In this document: piece after piece, positions 38,531 through 46,648 of the stretch
Layout: each line of letters opens with the position of its first letter
Position numbering within the stretch: position 1 is the first letter of the stretch
Source: Pedobacter endophyticus
GTDB taxonomy: Bacteria > Bacteroidota > Bacteroidia > Sphingobacteriales > Sphingobacteriaceae
Assembly: GCF_015679185.1 (NCBI RefSeq)
Contig: NZ_CP064939.1
Coordinates: 1,178,001 to 1,242,000, forward strand
Direction: 5' to 3'
Length of the DNA: 64,000 nucleotides
Position numbers and translations under genes: made by a program
The notes under the pieces: model-generated
What the model was told of the DNA's origin: nothing
The model's database searches: none
Seen by the model: the letters and a program-made list of their open reading frames with translations, nothing else

Positions 38531-39538
38531 TCAACGGACTTTTATAACAATTATCGACATATCATCTGTGAATCTTGCATGATCCTTATAAATAGCCGCT
38601 GCAAGTAAGGCCGGGTCATGGTTTAAAATACCCGGATATTTGGTTGTTTCCCATCGGGTCTTGATTCCATCTGAGCATAATACGAGCTGATTATATTCAG
38701 AAATATTGACAGTCTGATCATTCATGGTGTTTGGTATATTGTGGCCAACGATACCATTATAGGACATCTGGTTTTTAGAGCCAACCGGTCCAATCCACTT
38801 TGCAGCGATATTGCCAATTCCGGCAGAGGACCATTCACCCTTTTCACTGCTGAAAGTTGTAACATTAGCTACCATGCCCCTAGTCTTTTTAATCGAAAAA
38901 TGCACGAAGCGAAGCGTTTCAACCGGACTGGAATCAGGAAAAACCTTAAAAGCTTTTGCCCCTTCATTTACAGCCTGGTTTGCAGCCGGGCCATGCCCAA
39001 GGCCGTCTCCAAGCATCAATTTGAAGCTTTTGCCATTGGTTTTATAGGTGAAGCCATCCCCGCTAGTCGTCTCACCTGGTTTACTGACTACAATAGGGCG
39101 AATGATCAAACCTCTTTTAACTAAAGGCTTGACCCCAATATATATCCTGCTCAACACAATAGTTCCCCAGTCCACGATGGAATAAAGATCAAAAGTATCA
39201 GATAAACGCCTGATACTTCCAAGACCCGCTCCTAGGGTGTTGCTTGTTGACATGCCGTCCTGGATCATCCTGGCAGGATTTCTCATTCCGGGCCCCTTGT
39301 CTATAGAAATAAGCTCGATGTAAGGGATCCCTTCTTCGCTAAAAATGCCAAACAGGATTTCCCCCCCATCAGCATATTTGAAAAGATTGCTTGTCATTTC
39401 GGCAGTGATAATATCAACTTCGGCAATCCGCGTCGTATCCATTCCTATTTTCAAAAGCCGCTGATGTATGTCCTTTTTAAGGAGAGAAAAATAACTTCTG
39501 TCATCAGCCTGTAGCCTTATATGTGTAGCGTCAACCAT
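38531..39538 (-). CDS. anti-sigma-type ATPase fused to SpoIIE/RsbX-like PP2C phosphatase
   Basis: A 335-residue fusion. Residues 1-135 are an RsbT/RsbW-like ATPase domain with a conserved N-box (ITAEMTSNLFKYADGGEILF), a G1 box (SIDKGPGM) and a G2 box (TLGAGLGSIRRLSD). Residues 145-335 are a compact PP2C-type phosphatase with LMLGDGLGHGPAANQAV, LVLCSDGIKTRWE and a final FTDDMSIIVIKVR, which supply the metal-binding Asp residues. In Bacillus, RsbX dephosphorylates RsbR and RsbS to reset the stressosome; this protein probably does the same. Its start overlaps the end of rsbT by 8 bp. Confidence 0.85.
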   Translation of the reverse strand: MVDATHIRLQADDRSYFSLLKKDIHQRLLKIGMDTTRIAEVDIITAEMTSNLFKYADGGEILFGIFSEEGIPYIELISIDKGPGMRNPARMIQDGMSTSNTLGAGLGSIRRLSDTFDLYSIVDWGTIVLSRIYIGVKPLVKRGLIIRPIVVSKPGETTSGDGFTYKTNGKSFKLMLGDGLGHGPAANQAVNEGAKAFKVFPDSSPVETLRFVHFSIKKTRGMVANVTTFSSEKGEWSSAGIGNIAAKWIGPVGSKNQMSYNGIVGHNIPNTMNDQTVNISEYNQLVLCSDGIKTRWETTKYPGILNHDPALLAAAIYKDHARFTDDMSIIVIKVR

Positions 39539-39950
39539 TTGCCCATTTTAAAATCATCACCACTGTCCCTTCTCCGGGCTTACTTTTTATATCAAATTCA
39601 TTACTGAGACGCTTTGCACCGGGAAGTCCCAGCCCAAGACTTTTGCCAGTGGAAAAGCCATCTTTCATCGCTGCTGCAATATCAGAAATACCAGGGCCTT
39701 GATCCTTAAAGGTCAATCTAACTCCATTGTCCCTCCCGCGGGTTACTACCTCGATAAGGCATTCTCCGCCTCCACCGTAACGGAGCATGTTTCTTAAAAG
39801 TTCGCTTGCAGCAGTGATCAACTTGGTTTGGTTAACCAGACCCATTTTGATTTTGACTGCCACCTCACGGACACGGTTACGCAATAAGACCACATCCTGC
39901 TCTTTTTGTACCTGAATGTTATCCTTACTCAGCGAAAGTATCATCATCAT
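39531..39950 (-). CDS. rsbT: RsbT-like switch serine/threonine kinase
   Basis: From the ATG cluster at 39944-39950 the product is about 137-139 residues. It is a single GHKL ATPase domain: N-box ITAASELLRNMLRYGGGGE, G1 box FKDQGPGISDIA, G2 box STGKSLGLGLPGAKRLSNEF. In the Bacillus model RsbT is held by RsbS, phosphorylates RsbR and RsbS under stress and is released to activate a downstream partner. Its reading frame overlaps rsbS by about 26 bp, which suggests coupled translation. The downstream partner here is not RsbU but probably the adjacent phosphatase and kinase. Confidence 0.9.
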   Translation of the reverse strand: MMMILSLSKDNIQVQKEQDVVLLRNRVREVAVKIKMGLVNQTKLITAASELLRNMLRYGGGGECLIEVVTRGRDNGVRLTFKDQGPGISDIAAAMKDGFSTGKSLGLGLPGAKRLSNEFDIKSKPGEGTVVMILKWANG

Positions 39951-40332
39951 CGGTTTCTTCCCCGTCCTGGATATCAGAGCCAATCATGGATTTTAAAAGA
40001 TTCATTCCGCGTTCGACATTGAGTGCTGTGTGAACACCTTTCAATGGCAGGCCAAGCTCAATTAGAGTAATAGCAACAGCCGGCTGCATTCCCACTACCA
40101 CTGTTTCAGCATCCAGAATCTTCGACATGCTGGCGATATTACCAATGATGCGCCCCATAAATGAGTCGACTATCGATACTGCGGAAATATCTATTAAGAC
40201 ACCTCTCGAACTTGTCTTATTTACCATCTGCACCAGGTCAGCCTCTAGATCGAGCGCCAGCCTGTCATAAAGGTCAACCTGAATGGTTACAAGCAGGAAG
40301 TTTCCCATCCGGAGAATAGGAATTTTATCCAT
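39925..40332 (-). CDS. rsbS: RsbS-like STAS-domain antagonist
   Basis: The 135-residue product is a single STAS domain. IPILRMGNFLLVTIQVDLYD forms the first strands, and GVLIDISAVSIVDSFMGRII near residues 44-63 contains the Ser in VDSF that corresponds to the phosphorylated Ser of RsbS. An acidic tail (DGEETDDDDTFAE) extends beyond the usual family end. It would form the stressosome scaffold with RsbR and bind RsbT. It starts 2 bp after rsbR. Confidence 0.9.
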   Translation of the reverse strand: MDKIPILRMGNFLLVTIQVDLYDRLALDLEADLVQMVNKTSSRGVLIDISAVSIVDSFMGRIIGNIASMSKILDAETVVVGMQPAVAITLIELGLPLKGVHTALNVERGMNLLKSMIGSDIQDGEETDDDDTFAE

Positions 40333-40334
40333 AA

Positions 40335-41204
40335 TTAGAAGTTGTTAGTTTTATTGATAGAACCAGCCTTTTTTACCTCAAGTCTCAGTATCTTGAAAGC
40401 ATGAGCCAATGCACTTGCAAGGCTTGCCTTGGTGATAATATTGGAAAGGTCAATACCGAGGTGGACAACAGTCTGGGCTATTTCGGGTCTGATTCCACTG
40501 ATGATACATTCGGCTCCCATTAACCTAGTAGCACTAACAGTTTTGATTAAATGTTGTGCAACAAGTGAATCTACCGCAGGTACTCCGGAAATGTCAAGAA
40601 TTGCAATACTTGATCCCGTCTCTACAATCTCCTGAAGCAAATTTTCCATTACGATCTGCGTCCTGGAACTGTCAAGTGTACCAATTATGGGAAGTGCCAG
40701 GATCCCGTCCCATACACGAATAACTGGTGTTGATATTTCTGTAATCTCATCGGTCTGTCTTAAAATAACTTCTTCTCTTCCCTTAATGAAAGTTTCAAAG
40801 GTAACAACACTTAGATTGTCCATTACCCTATTAATCTTCATACTTTCTAGAAAGAGTTGTTGTGGATCCGTGATTCCATTTTGCAGAACTTCAAGGATAG
40901 CTTCTTTTAAGCTGAAGACGAAGCGACCAGTTTCCCGAGGAGAAAATCCCTGACGGGCCCTGGTAATGGCTATTCCCCCAAGAATCTCAATAACCGAATT
41001 CCAGCTATCTCCGTCCATGTCTTCCAGATCATCGTTTGAAAGATTAGTGATCAATGCGGCAACCAGTTCCCCTGATTGTTCCCTGAGATCTTCATTGCTG
41101 ATCAGGTCTTCACGAAGCCCTTCATCAGATAATTGGTTTTTCATCCAAATCTCAAGGATGTTTGTTTTTTGTTTTTGTAGCAATTTTAGCGTATTAAATG
41201 ACAT
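40335..41204 (-). CDS. rsbR: RsbR-type stressosome sensor with C-terminal STAS domain
   Basis: The 289-residue product has an N-terminal helical sensor domain (about 1-140, KTNILEIWMKNQLSDEGLRE and ARQGFSPRETGRFVFSLKEA) of the RsbRD type rather than a globin or PAS. The STAS domain (about 155-275) contains LPIIGTLDSSRTQIVMENLL, IAILDISGVPAVDSLVAQHL and MGAECIISGIRPEIAQTVV. The Ser/Thr positions in LDSSRT and VDSL are where RsbR proteins are phosphorylated. It is the first gene of the rsbR-rsbS-rsbT-phosphatase-kinase operon. The signal sensed is unknown. Confidence 0.9.
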   Translation of the reverse strand: MSFNTLKLLQKQKTNILEIWMKNQLSDEGLREDLISNEDLREQSGELVAALITNLSNDDLEDMDGDSWNSVIEILGGIAITRARQGFSPRETGRFVFSLKEAILEVLQNGITDPQQLFLESMKINRVMDNLSVVTFETFIKGREEVILRQTDEITEISTPVIRVWDGILALPIIGTLDSSRTQIVMENLLQEIVETGSSIAILDISGVPAVDSLVAQHLIKTVSATRLMGAECIISGIRPEIAQTVVHLGIDLSNIITKASLASALAHAFKILRLEVKKAGSINKTNNF

Positions 41205-41338
41205 GTTTCAATGAATAGTTAAGGTTGTTAGACTTACATTCCATATAGGATTAAAGCATGAAAGATAAGAATTTTAGTGCAATTTCTTATTTTTATCCAC
41301 TAATGTACAATTGACATGACTACAAAATATCAAAAAAG

Positions 41339-41407
41339 GGTGGAATAATGATAATGGCTGACACGAATACCTTCGTTTTTTTGTAACCTAAATTATCAAA
41401 AACTCAT
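41339..41407 (+). repeat. dispersed direct repeat, copy 2
   Basis: Begins GGTGGAATAATGATAATGG, has the core ATACCTTCGTTTTTTTGTAA and ends AAATTATCAAAAACTCAT. It is nearly identical to 34436-34507 in the same orientation, 6.9 kb away. Confidence 0.8.
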
Positions 41408-41639
41408 TGGATAAACCGCTGCCGGTTGACCCCCAATATCCAAAAATATTTTTCTCATAACTAGCTACTAATCAATGAACTTATAAACATTAAAAATTGG
41501 TGCAAAGGGGTCATTCTATTCTGGTTTATCCACCTAACCACGCTGTGATTATTTGAAAAATTTACTTACTATACAGATGTGATGCATGCGTAGTTTCAAT
41601 TTTGAATTAAGATAAAAACTTTAACGATAACGTATACCG

Positions 41640-41847
41640 CTAAGGAAACAGATTTTCTTCACCATATTTTTCAAAGTAAGCCTCCAGCCTGTGAATCGTG
41701 TCTTCGAAATCAGTATGAAAGTTAGATTTACGTATGGTCGACTCTACCGAATCGGCGAAAGAGGCATAATTCAGATCTAATTCTGGTATGCCTCTTTCCT
41801 TTTCAACCATAGCCTGTTGAAAATAGCCGAAAACCAGAAATGCTTCC
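41640..41847 (-). pseudogene. C-terminal remnant of an unrecognised protein
   Basis: The frame is open from a stop at 41848-41850 to a TAG at 41640-41642. It reads VFGYFQQAMVEKERGIPELD, then FADSVESTIRKS and a well-formed tail HRLEAYFEKYGEENLFP. The first ATG would give 56 residues. The composition is convincing protein, and the absence of a start before the homologous-looking part suggests a truncated gene. I do not recognise the family. A genuine 56-residue gene is the alternative. Confidence 0.4.
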
Positions 41848-41941
41848 TAGATATCTATAATAATGAGAATTAAAACACTCACTGCTGTTCAATTGTGCGT
41901 CTTCGTTAATAATGATAACTTTATCCATTACGGCACACCAT

Positions 41942-42502
41942 ATGGATTTTGAACAATTTTATAATCAGCTTCACTCACTAACTCAGGAAGCTAAAATGGA
42001 TTTAGTTGATGCTATCAAAATATTCACAGCTAAAAAGGGACGCTCACTGCTGAGAAAAGGTGCGGTTTGCCAAAATATATATTTTGTTAAGAATGGACTG
42101 TGTAAAACCTTTTTCTTCAAAGAGGACAAAGAATTTATTATGCGCTTTTTCATTGAAGGATCCATTTTTACAGTGCTTGATAGTTTCCTAACCCAGTCAC
42201 CTTCTAAATTTGCTATTAATGTTCTGGAGCCAACTACCTATATATGCTTAAGCTATACTCAACTACACTTACTTTGCAAAAAACACCATTGTATGGAAAC
42301 CTTTTACAGAGAGCTTGTTTCAGGTGCATCAATTAATATGATGAAACGAATAACTGAGCTACTAGAAGATAATGCATCCGAGCGATATTTCAATTTTGTA
42401 AAAGAATATCCTGAACTGCTTCAGCGAATTAGTCTGGGTGATCTTTCCAATTATCTAGGTATAACGCAGGTTTCTTTAAGTAGGATAAGAGCCGTCAAAT
42501 AA
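41942..42502 (+). CDS. Crp/Fnr family transcriptional regulator
   Basis: With the ATG at 41942 (MDFEQFYNQLHSL) the product is 186 residues. A cyclic-nucleotide-binding fold (about 15-120) contains KGRSLLRKGAVCQNIYFVKN and FFKEDKEFIMRFFIEGSIF. The C-terminal HTH is short: SLGDLSNYLGITQVSLSRIR, ending a few residues later. This compact form is common in Bacteroidota, where the residues that bind cAMP are not conserved, so the ligand is unknown. The next gene begins 70 bp downstream with its own promoter. The regulator may control it. Confidence 0.9.
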   Translation: MDFEQFYNQLHSLTQEAKMDLVDAIKIFTAKKGRSLLRKGAVCQNIYFVKNGLCKTFFFKEDKEFIMRFFIEGSIFTVLDSFLTQSPSKFAINVLEPTTYICLSYTQLHLLCKKHHCMETFYRELVSGASINMMKRITELLEDNASERYFNFVKEYPELLQRISLGDLSNYLGITQVSLSRIRAVK

Positions 42503-42542
42503 TTTTTTATCATTTGATAAAAAATTTTATATCTCTCGCTGA

Positions 42543-42550
42543 TAACTTTG
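42543..42550 (+). promoter_or_regulatory. -7 element of a Bacteroidetes promoter for the HXXEE gene
   Basis: TAACTTTG matches TAnnTTTG exactly and lies 22 bp before the ATG at 42572. The TTG inside it could be misread as a start codon. This placement argues for the downstream ATG. Confidence 0.55.
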
Positions 42551-42571
42551 GAGAAACTAAATCAGCACACG

Positions 42572-43234
42572 ATGTTAAAATTCAGTCTACCTCAGAAGAT
42601 AAGTTTACTTGCGGCACTATCATTTTGTATTACAGCTCCGGTGATGGGTTATATAAATATCGGGTTACCACCCGTAATTATTGTAGGAGGATCCGCTGTT
42701 ATTGCCTTTTTTTGCTGGTACTTCACGTACCTAAGAAATCCTGTAAACCCTGCGATAATTCTTCCACTGTTTATATTTACTGTTGCAGCGCTTCAAATTC
42801 ATATTTTAGAAGAATATCTAACTGGATTTGGCCCTGCTATGAGCCGTTTGTTTAATATACCATGGAGTGAAAAAAGCTTTTTAATAATCTTTGCCATTGT
42901 AGGGCCTACTATTTATACGCTCACTTCATTAGGTCTTTATTATAAAATACCATTTGCAGGATTCATTGCATGGTTTATATTCATAGGCCCAGGCGTAGCA
43001 GAATTTACCCATTTTATTTTCCCTTTACTAACACCAAAAATTCAGCCCTCAAACATAAATTCAATAAGCCAATTTATACGGGGAGTGCCAATTGAAAATA
43101 TGCCTAACTATTTTTACAAAACAACAGGTAAATATTATTTTGCAGGGATGTGGACCGCCGCGTTACCCATGATACCAGGAGTTTATTCAATTTATCGACT
43201 TATTAAAGTGCAGGCAGGAGACCAAATACTATAA
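42572..43234 (+). CDS. HXXEE domain membrane protein
   Basis: A 220-residue membrane protein starting at MLKFSLPQKI. About six hydrophobic helices are visible. The diagnostic His-x-x-Glu-Glu motif is in LQIHILEEYLTGFGPAMSRL near residue 80, followed by conserved HFIFPLL near 150 (AEFTHFIFPLLTP). HXXEE proteins are membrane proteins of unknown enzymatic role, thought to have a metal-binding or catalytic centre inside the bilayer. Located just downstream of a Crp-like regulator. Confidence 0.8.
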   Translation: MLKFSLPQKISLLAALSFCITAPVMGYINIGLPPVIIVGGSAVIAFFCWYFTYLRNPVNPAIILPLFIFTVAALQIHILEEYLTGFGPAMSRLFNIPWSEKSFLIIFAIVGPTIYTLTSLGLYYKIPFAGFIAWFIFIGPGVAEFTHFIFPLLTPKIQPSNINSISQFIRGVPIENMPNYFYKTTGKYYFAGMWTAALPMIPGVYSIYRLIKVQAGDQIL

Positions 43235-43432
43235 CATCCATTTAATAATATCTGATAACTTGGCTTAAAAATGAATGTTGTTGTCACTACACGGTCGTTT
43301 TTATTGTTCATTAAAACTAGCGTTTAGCTAAGTAATCGTAATCTCCTCAATTACATATGTTGATTTCGTTTCGGCGGGTTTAACTTTTCATTATATTTTT
43401 TTTGAATGCAAACCTATAAAGGATTTCCTGTT

Positions 43433-43481
43433 AATTCGTCAAGGGTATATAAACGGCTGAAAAAGCCGCCCTTGACGAATT
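43433..43481. repeat. long intergenic hairpin
   Basis: Arms AATTCGTCAAGGG and CCCTTGACGAATT pair perfectly, and an inner stem CGGCT/AGCCG with a GAAAA loop sits inside. Outer bases (AAAGG..TTTCC / GGAAACCTTT) extend the pairing with gaps. No T-tract follows, so it is unlikely to be a simple terminator. It lies 55 bp before the unknown ORF at 43535 and near the boundary between the stress region and the mobile-looking region. Confidence 0.65.
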
Positions 43482-43534
43482 GGAAACCTTTACTAAACGG
43501 TGCATAAAAAAATATAATTATGGAAAATTATTAA

Positions 43535-43840
43535 ATGCATCAAAAAGAATTAAAAAAGGCCTGGTATAAAATCGGATCACAAAACTATTGGATAGCGAAA
43601 ACTGATGACCCGGTTTTTACTGAGGGATCAATCGCAACATGTCAGACAATAGAGTCTCTTCAAAAAGAGATTGGCTCTGGTAATTGGTGCTTAGGACAAG
43701 GATTTTCATTTAAGAACCTTTGTTTTATTAATCAAATTGATGGAGGTGACGAATGGCTAACAATCAAAGACGATTATTGCTTTGAGAGTATTACTTTCGG
43801 ACATTTTATAAAATCGGGCAAATTTATTCCCATTATCTAA
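43535..43840 (+). CDS. hypothetical protein
   Basis: A 101-residue soluble protein, MHQKELKKAWYKIGSQNYWI at the start, rich in aromatic residues (NWCLGQGFSFKNLCFINQID, GHFIKSGKFIPII). No signal peptide or membrane segment is present, and I do not recognise a family. The gene is followed by a good rho-independent terminator, so it is likely expressed. It stands alone between the long hairpin and the convergent gene at 43967. Confidence 0.6.
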   Translation: MHQKELKKAWYKIGSQNYWIAKTDDPVFTEGSIATCQTIESLQKEIGSGNWCLGQGFSFKNLCFINQIDGGDEWLTIKDDYCFESITFGHFIKSGKFIPII

Positions 43841-43895
43841 CGGTTACTTAAAGCCTCAAAAGATGAATGTATCAGGTTAACTTATTAATTCTTCT

Positions 43896-43914
43896 AGCCC
43901 CTCGGGGCTTTTTT
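43896..43914 (+). terminator. rho-independent terminator
   Basis: Stem AGCCC/GGGCT with loop CTCG followed by TTTTTT on the plus strand. It ends transcription from the gene at 43535-43840. Confidence 0.8.
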
Positions 43915-43966
43915 ATACTGTTCAAAAAATCTAAGCTTTATGAAAATAGGGTTTTTATTATAATAA

Positions 43967-44515
43967 TTACTTATTCAACTTAAAAACTCCTTGAACCCCT
44001 AACTTGTTAAAGTTAAGGTTGTGCTTATCTAATCGTTGATACATAATGGTATGGCCATAACTTATATTCAAGGCACTGTTTAAAACCTCAGGAGACGAAA
44101 CATCCAAAGAAACACCAACATTGGTAAGTGAGAATTTTTTCTTCTCCAAAGCGTTTCCGTCCAAATTAAACCCTATAAAGGTTGAAACAAGCATATCTAC
44201 TTTTTTATAGTCATCATTTTCGGGATTAAAAATCTGCTCACTGGCAAATTTATAGAAGTTAAAACCAAGGTTGGGGCCAACCTCAAAGAACGGGTTTTCC
44301 TTTAACAAAGTTAATGATGCCTTTGGCCCCAGATAAACATAGCTGCCCAAGCCAAAATTCAAAACTGTATTTATCTCAAATGCCGATTTAAAGTTGGCGC
44401 TTTTACCAAAGAGGTAACTAACACCGACCCCTAGCCCCATTTTATTAATGGCCTGTGCATTTCCAGTATGGGTAAAAATAATTGAGAATAAAAGCAAAAA
44501 CAGCATTTTTTTCAT
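43967..44515 (-). CDS. secreted protein, possible outer-membrane beta-barrel
   Basis: The 182-residue product has a signal peptide (KKMLFLLLFSIIFTHTGNAQ, cleavage after AQA at about residue 22). The mature part alternates polar and hydrophobic residues in strands (KMGLGVGVSYLFGKSANF, FEINTVLNFGLGSYVYLGPK, FFEVGPNLGFNFYKF), as in small outer-membrane barrels. It is probably in one operon with the gene just upstream (12 bp gap). No family is recognised. Confidence 0.65.
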   Translation of the reverse strand: MKKMLFLLLFSIIFTHTGNAQAINKMGLGVGVSYLFGKSANFKSAFEINTVLNFGLGSYVYLGPKASLTLLKENPFFEVGPNLGFNFYKFASEQIFNPENDDYKKVDMLVSTFIGFNLDGNALEKKKFSLTNVGVSLDVSSPEVLNSALNISYGHTIMYQRLDKHNLNFNKLGVQGVFKLNK

Positions 44516-44526
44516 AATTCGGTAAT

Positions 44527-45282
44527 TTATTGAAGATAGGAGTTTGCATAAGAAAAATTGATATTGTCTGTGCTATTTTTGTTTTTTAATGCTGCACCAT
44601 CTGGATCCTCGTCTAGTTGTAACCATTCGCCAGCCCATGTCAATGCATAACCGACACCCAATGCCGCCCCTGCTATCCCGCCGTTGTTAACAAAAGTATA
44701 AACAGAATTGTCAAAATCGGTAGTCGCTAGTAAATTTTTCATTAATAGTAAATTGTTGAGCACTGAAATTTTTTCTGTTGAGCTAATTAAAAAATCACTA
44801 TTGATATTATTTTCTGTATTGGTCAATGCAGTACTAATTATACCCTTAAAATCGGTCAAATTTCCAGCAGTCAAGTCAGCATCAGAATGGATACTTTCAA
44901 AAATTATGGCTTCAGATTCTATTTCGTTCATTAAGGTTTCAATATGCGCATATGCGTCCGGGGCCAAATAATCTTGTACAACCTCAATAACATCTTGCAT
45001 TGCATCGACTGCATCAACCATTGTCGGCGGCTGTCCTAGCTCATCAAATAAGGTTTTATGTATCTTAATCCTCGCGGAAATTTTTTTGTTTAATCCTAAA
45101 ATTCCCGCTGCATGAAGTTTGCCTAGCACCTCCTTGTCTATTCGTTCCTTATTTGGATACTCTGGTAATATATCAGCAATCAAGTTATTCATGAATAAAT
45201 GGGGAGAAACAGAATAGGACTGTTTAACAATGCCATTTGTAAAGCCTTTCATGATATTTGCACCAATGACTTCAAGCGACAA
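44527..45282 (-). CDS. hypothetical protein with glycine-rich C-terminal segment
   Basis: A 251-residue protein; the ATG at 45252 (MKGFTNGIVKQSYSVSPHLF) is an alternative start. It is largely helical and acidic with no signal peptide. A weakly hydrophobic glycine/alanine stretch (NNGGIAGAALGVGYALTWAG) lies near residue 208. It is translated just before the barrel-like secreted protein, so the pair may act together. Family unknown. Its 5' end overlaps, on the other strand, a degraded small gene, which suggests insertion next to that gene. Confidence 0.6.
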   Translation of the reverse strand: MSLEVIGANIMKGFTNGIVKQSYSVSPHLFMNNLIADILPEYPNKERIDKEVLGKLHAAGILGLNKKISARIKIHKTLFDELGQPPTMVDAVDAMQDVIEVVQDYLAPDAYAHIETLMNEIESEAIIFESIHSDADLTAGNLTDFKGIISTALTNTENNINSDFLISSTEKISVLNNLLLMKNLLATTDFDNSVYTFVNNGGIAGAALGVGYALTWAGEWLQLDEDPDGAALKNKNSTDNINFSYANSYLQ

Positions 45283-45284
45283 TT

Positions 45285-45517
45285 TGGATATCTAGCTAAA
45301 AAAGGTTTTGGATGGAAAATGTATCTGAAGATTGACTCACAGAAATTGTATTATACTGGTTCCTTCATTGAATGCATTAAAAAAGCATCGGAGTTAACCG
45401 GTCTTACGTTTTAAATATGGACATTATACAAATAAAATTTCAATTAAAGAACATAATGATAGCGGAGAGACTATGACTGTAAATGGCCATGAATGTAGTG
45501 TAACAAGAAGTAAATAA
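45285..45517 (+). pseudogene. small gene broken by a one-base insertion
   Basis: One frame reads YLAKKGFGWKMYLKIDSQKL and CIKKASELTGLTF and then hits TAA at a run of four T (about 45413). Removing one T continues the protein as KYGHYTNKISIKEHNDSGE and TVNGHECSVTRSK, ending at 45517. The 5' end is unclear because the frame runs back into the start of the opposing gene at 45282. Function unknown. It is either a broken cargo gene or a base-calling slip in the T-run. Confidence 0.4.
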
Positions 45518-45605
45518 TCTCACTAAACGAACCTATATATACGTCCTCTTAATTTTGCAATTTACACAAAACCCTAATTTCATAAAACTCCTCTATATTT
45601 ACGAT

Positions 45606-45833
45606 ATGAAAAAATTGCTCTTAGTATCTTTATTTTTAATTTTTACACTCCCTTGTTTAGCTAATGATTCCAAAATATCTAACACAGCTATCGGTAATGG
45701 TATTGGAATTGGTAGCGCACTAGCAGTTTCTATATGCTGGAGTAGGACACAATCCGTGTTGACTTCTGCAATTGCGGGGATATTTGGTTGGTTATACGTG
45801 ATTTACTATTTATTTGTTAGGAATGATGAATAA
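45606..45833 (+). CDS. small membrane or secreted protein
   Basis: With the ATG at 45606 the product is 75 residues: a signal peptide (MKKLLLVSLFLIFTLPCLAN), a short linker, then a glycine-rich hydrophobic stretch (GNGIGIGSALAVSICW) and a second membrane helix (AGIFGWLYVIYYLFV). The upstream open part lacks coding character. Possibly a small inner-membrane protein; no family recognised. Confidence 0.55.
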   Translation: MKKLLLVSLFLIFTLPCLANDSKISNTAIGNGIGIGSALAVSICWSRTQSVLTSAIAGIFGWLYVIYYLFVRNDE

Positions 45834-46138
45834 ACTAAACGCATAGTCCAATTAAATAGATTTATGCATCTTGAATCTAACTTAATTTGATGCATACATT
45901 TTAAGATTTTTAAAAATATTCTTCTCAATAAACGAACCTTATTTTAATGTTTAAAATAGTTTGCCACTTTCGCCAATTCCTGTAAATCAGGCAGGAAAAA
46001 ATTCGAAATTTGTCCAGTAACCGCTAAGGTGTAAAAGCCATATCATCTGGCACTTGTCCAGAATAAATAACCCAATAACTACGAGTCATAAAAAAAGATC
46101 TGCGGCCAGATAAGGCCAGCAAATTTTGATTTTCCTAG
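45834..46138. other. intergenic region, nothing recognised
   Basis: About 300 bp, AT-rich, between two small hypothetical genes. No open frame, hairpin or promoter match was noted. Confidence 0.5.
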
Positions 46139-46459
46139 TTAATTATTAGCCTCATCTTTGCTAACCCCTATTGCATTTGCTCGCCACAGGATATAGCCTA
46201 GTCTACCACAACATTCAGCAACAAAATATTCAATATCCGCAGGCACATCGTTTACGATACGAAACCTAATTTTATACTTTGGGTTGTAGCTGAGGTAGAT
46301 TACCAGATCATCAGATTGAAAACCTCTACCAAGTAAGGATTTTAAATGAACATGTTCAAGATCTCTAGCTGCATTTTGCAACCTGTCGTTCATCACTTTG
46401 GCTAACGCTTTTTGAGGTTTAAAATCAGTTTCTAAAATGGCAACCACGGTTACAGTCAT
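46139..46459 (-). CDS. hypothetical protein
   Basis: A 106-residue soluble protein with an alpha/beta look (MTVTVVAILETDFKPQKALA, then DLVIYLSYNPKYKIRFRIVN and AECCGRLGYILWRANAIGVS). No motif is recognised. It lies just upstream of and divergent from the recombinase module, so it may be part of the mobile element. Confidence 0.5.
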   Translation of the reverse strand: MTVTVVAILETDFKPQKALAKVMNDRLQNAARDLEHVHLKSLLGRGFQSDDLVIYLSYNPKYKIRFRIVNDVPADIEYFVAECCGRLGYILWRANAIGVSKDEANN

Positions 46460-46648
46460 ACAGCAAAAATATATCTATAAACCATATTAGCAAACACTGA
46501 CCGCAAATTATACTGATAATGAGCGGAATAATTTTTATTCTATTCTGACATGATAAGTCGTTTCAACATAAGGTATAATAGACATCTTACCCAAAGTGTC
46601 AATAAAAACAATTGCTCAATGAGAACTTTGCACGAAAGTTAATTGTAG

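Larger units (their letters stand above)
41205..41941. other. intergenic region with a repeat copy and a gene remnant
   Basis: About 740 bp between the divergent rsb operon and the Crp-like gene. It holds the second copy of the 70-bp repeat (41339-41407) and a minus-strand C-terminal coding remnant (41640-41847), listed separately. The rsbR promoter must lie in the first part; I cannot fix it. Confidence 0.5.

Noticed and set aside
45199-45284. 5' extension of the broken small gene at 45285
   Set aside because: This part is antisense to the start of the 251-aa gene and lacks the protein-like character seen after 45290.
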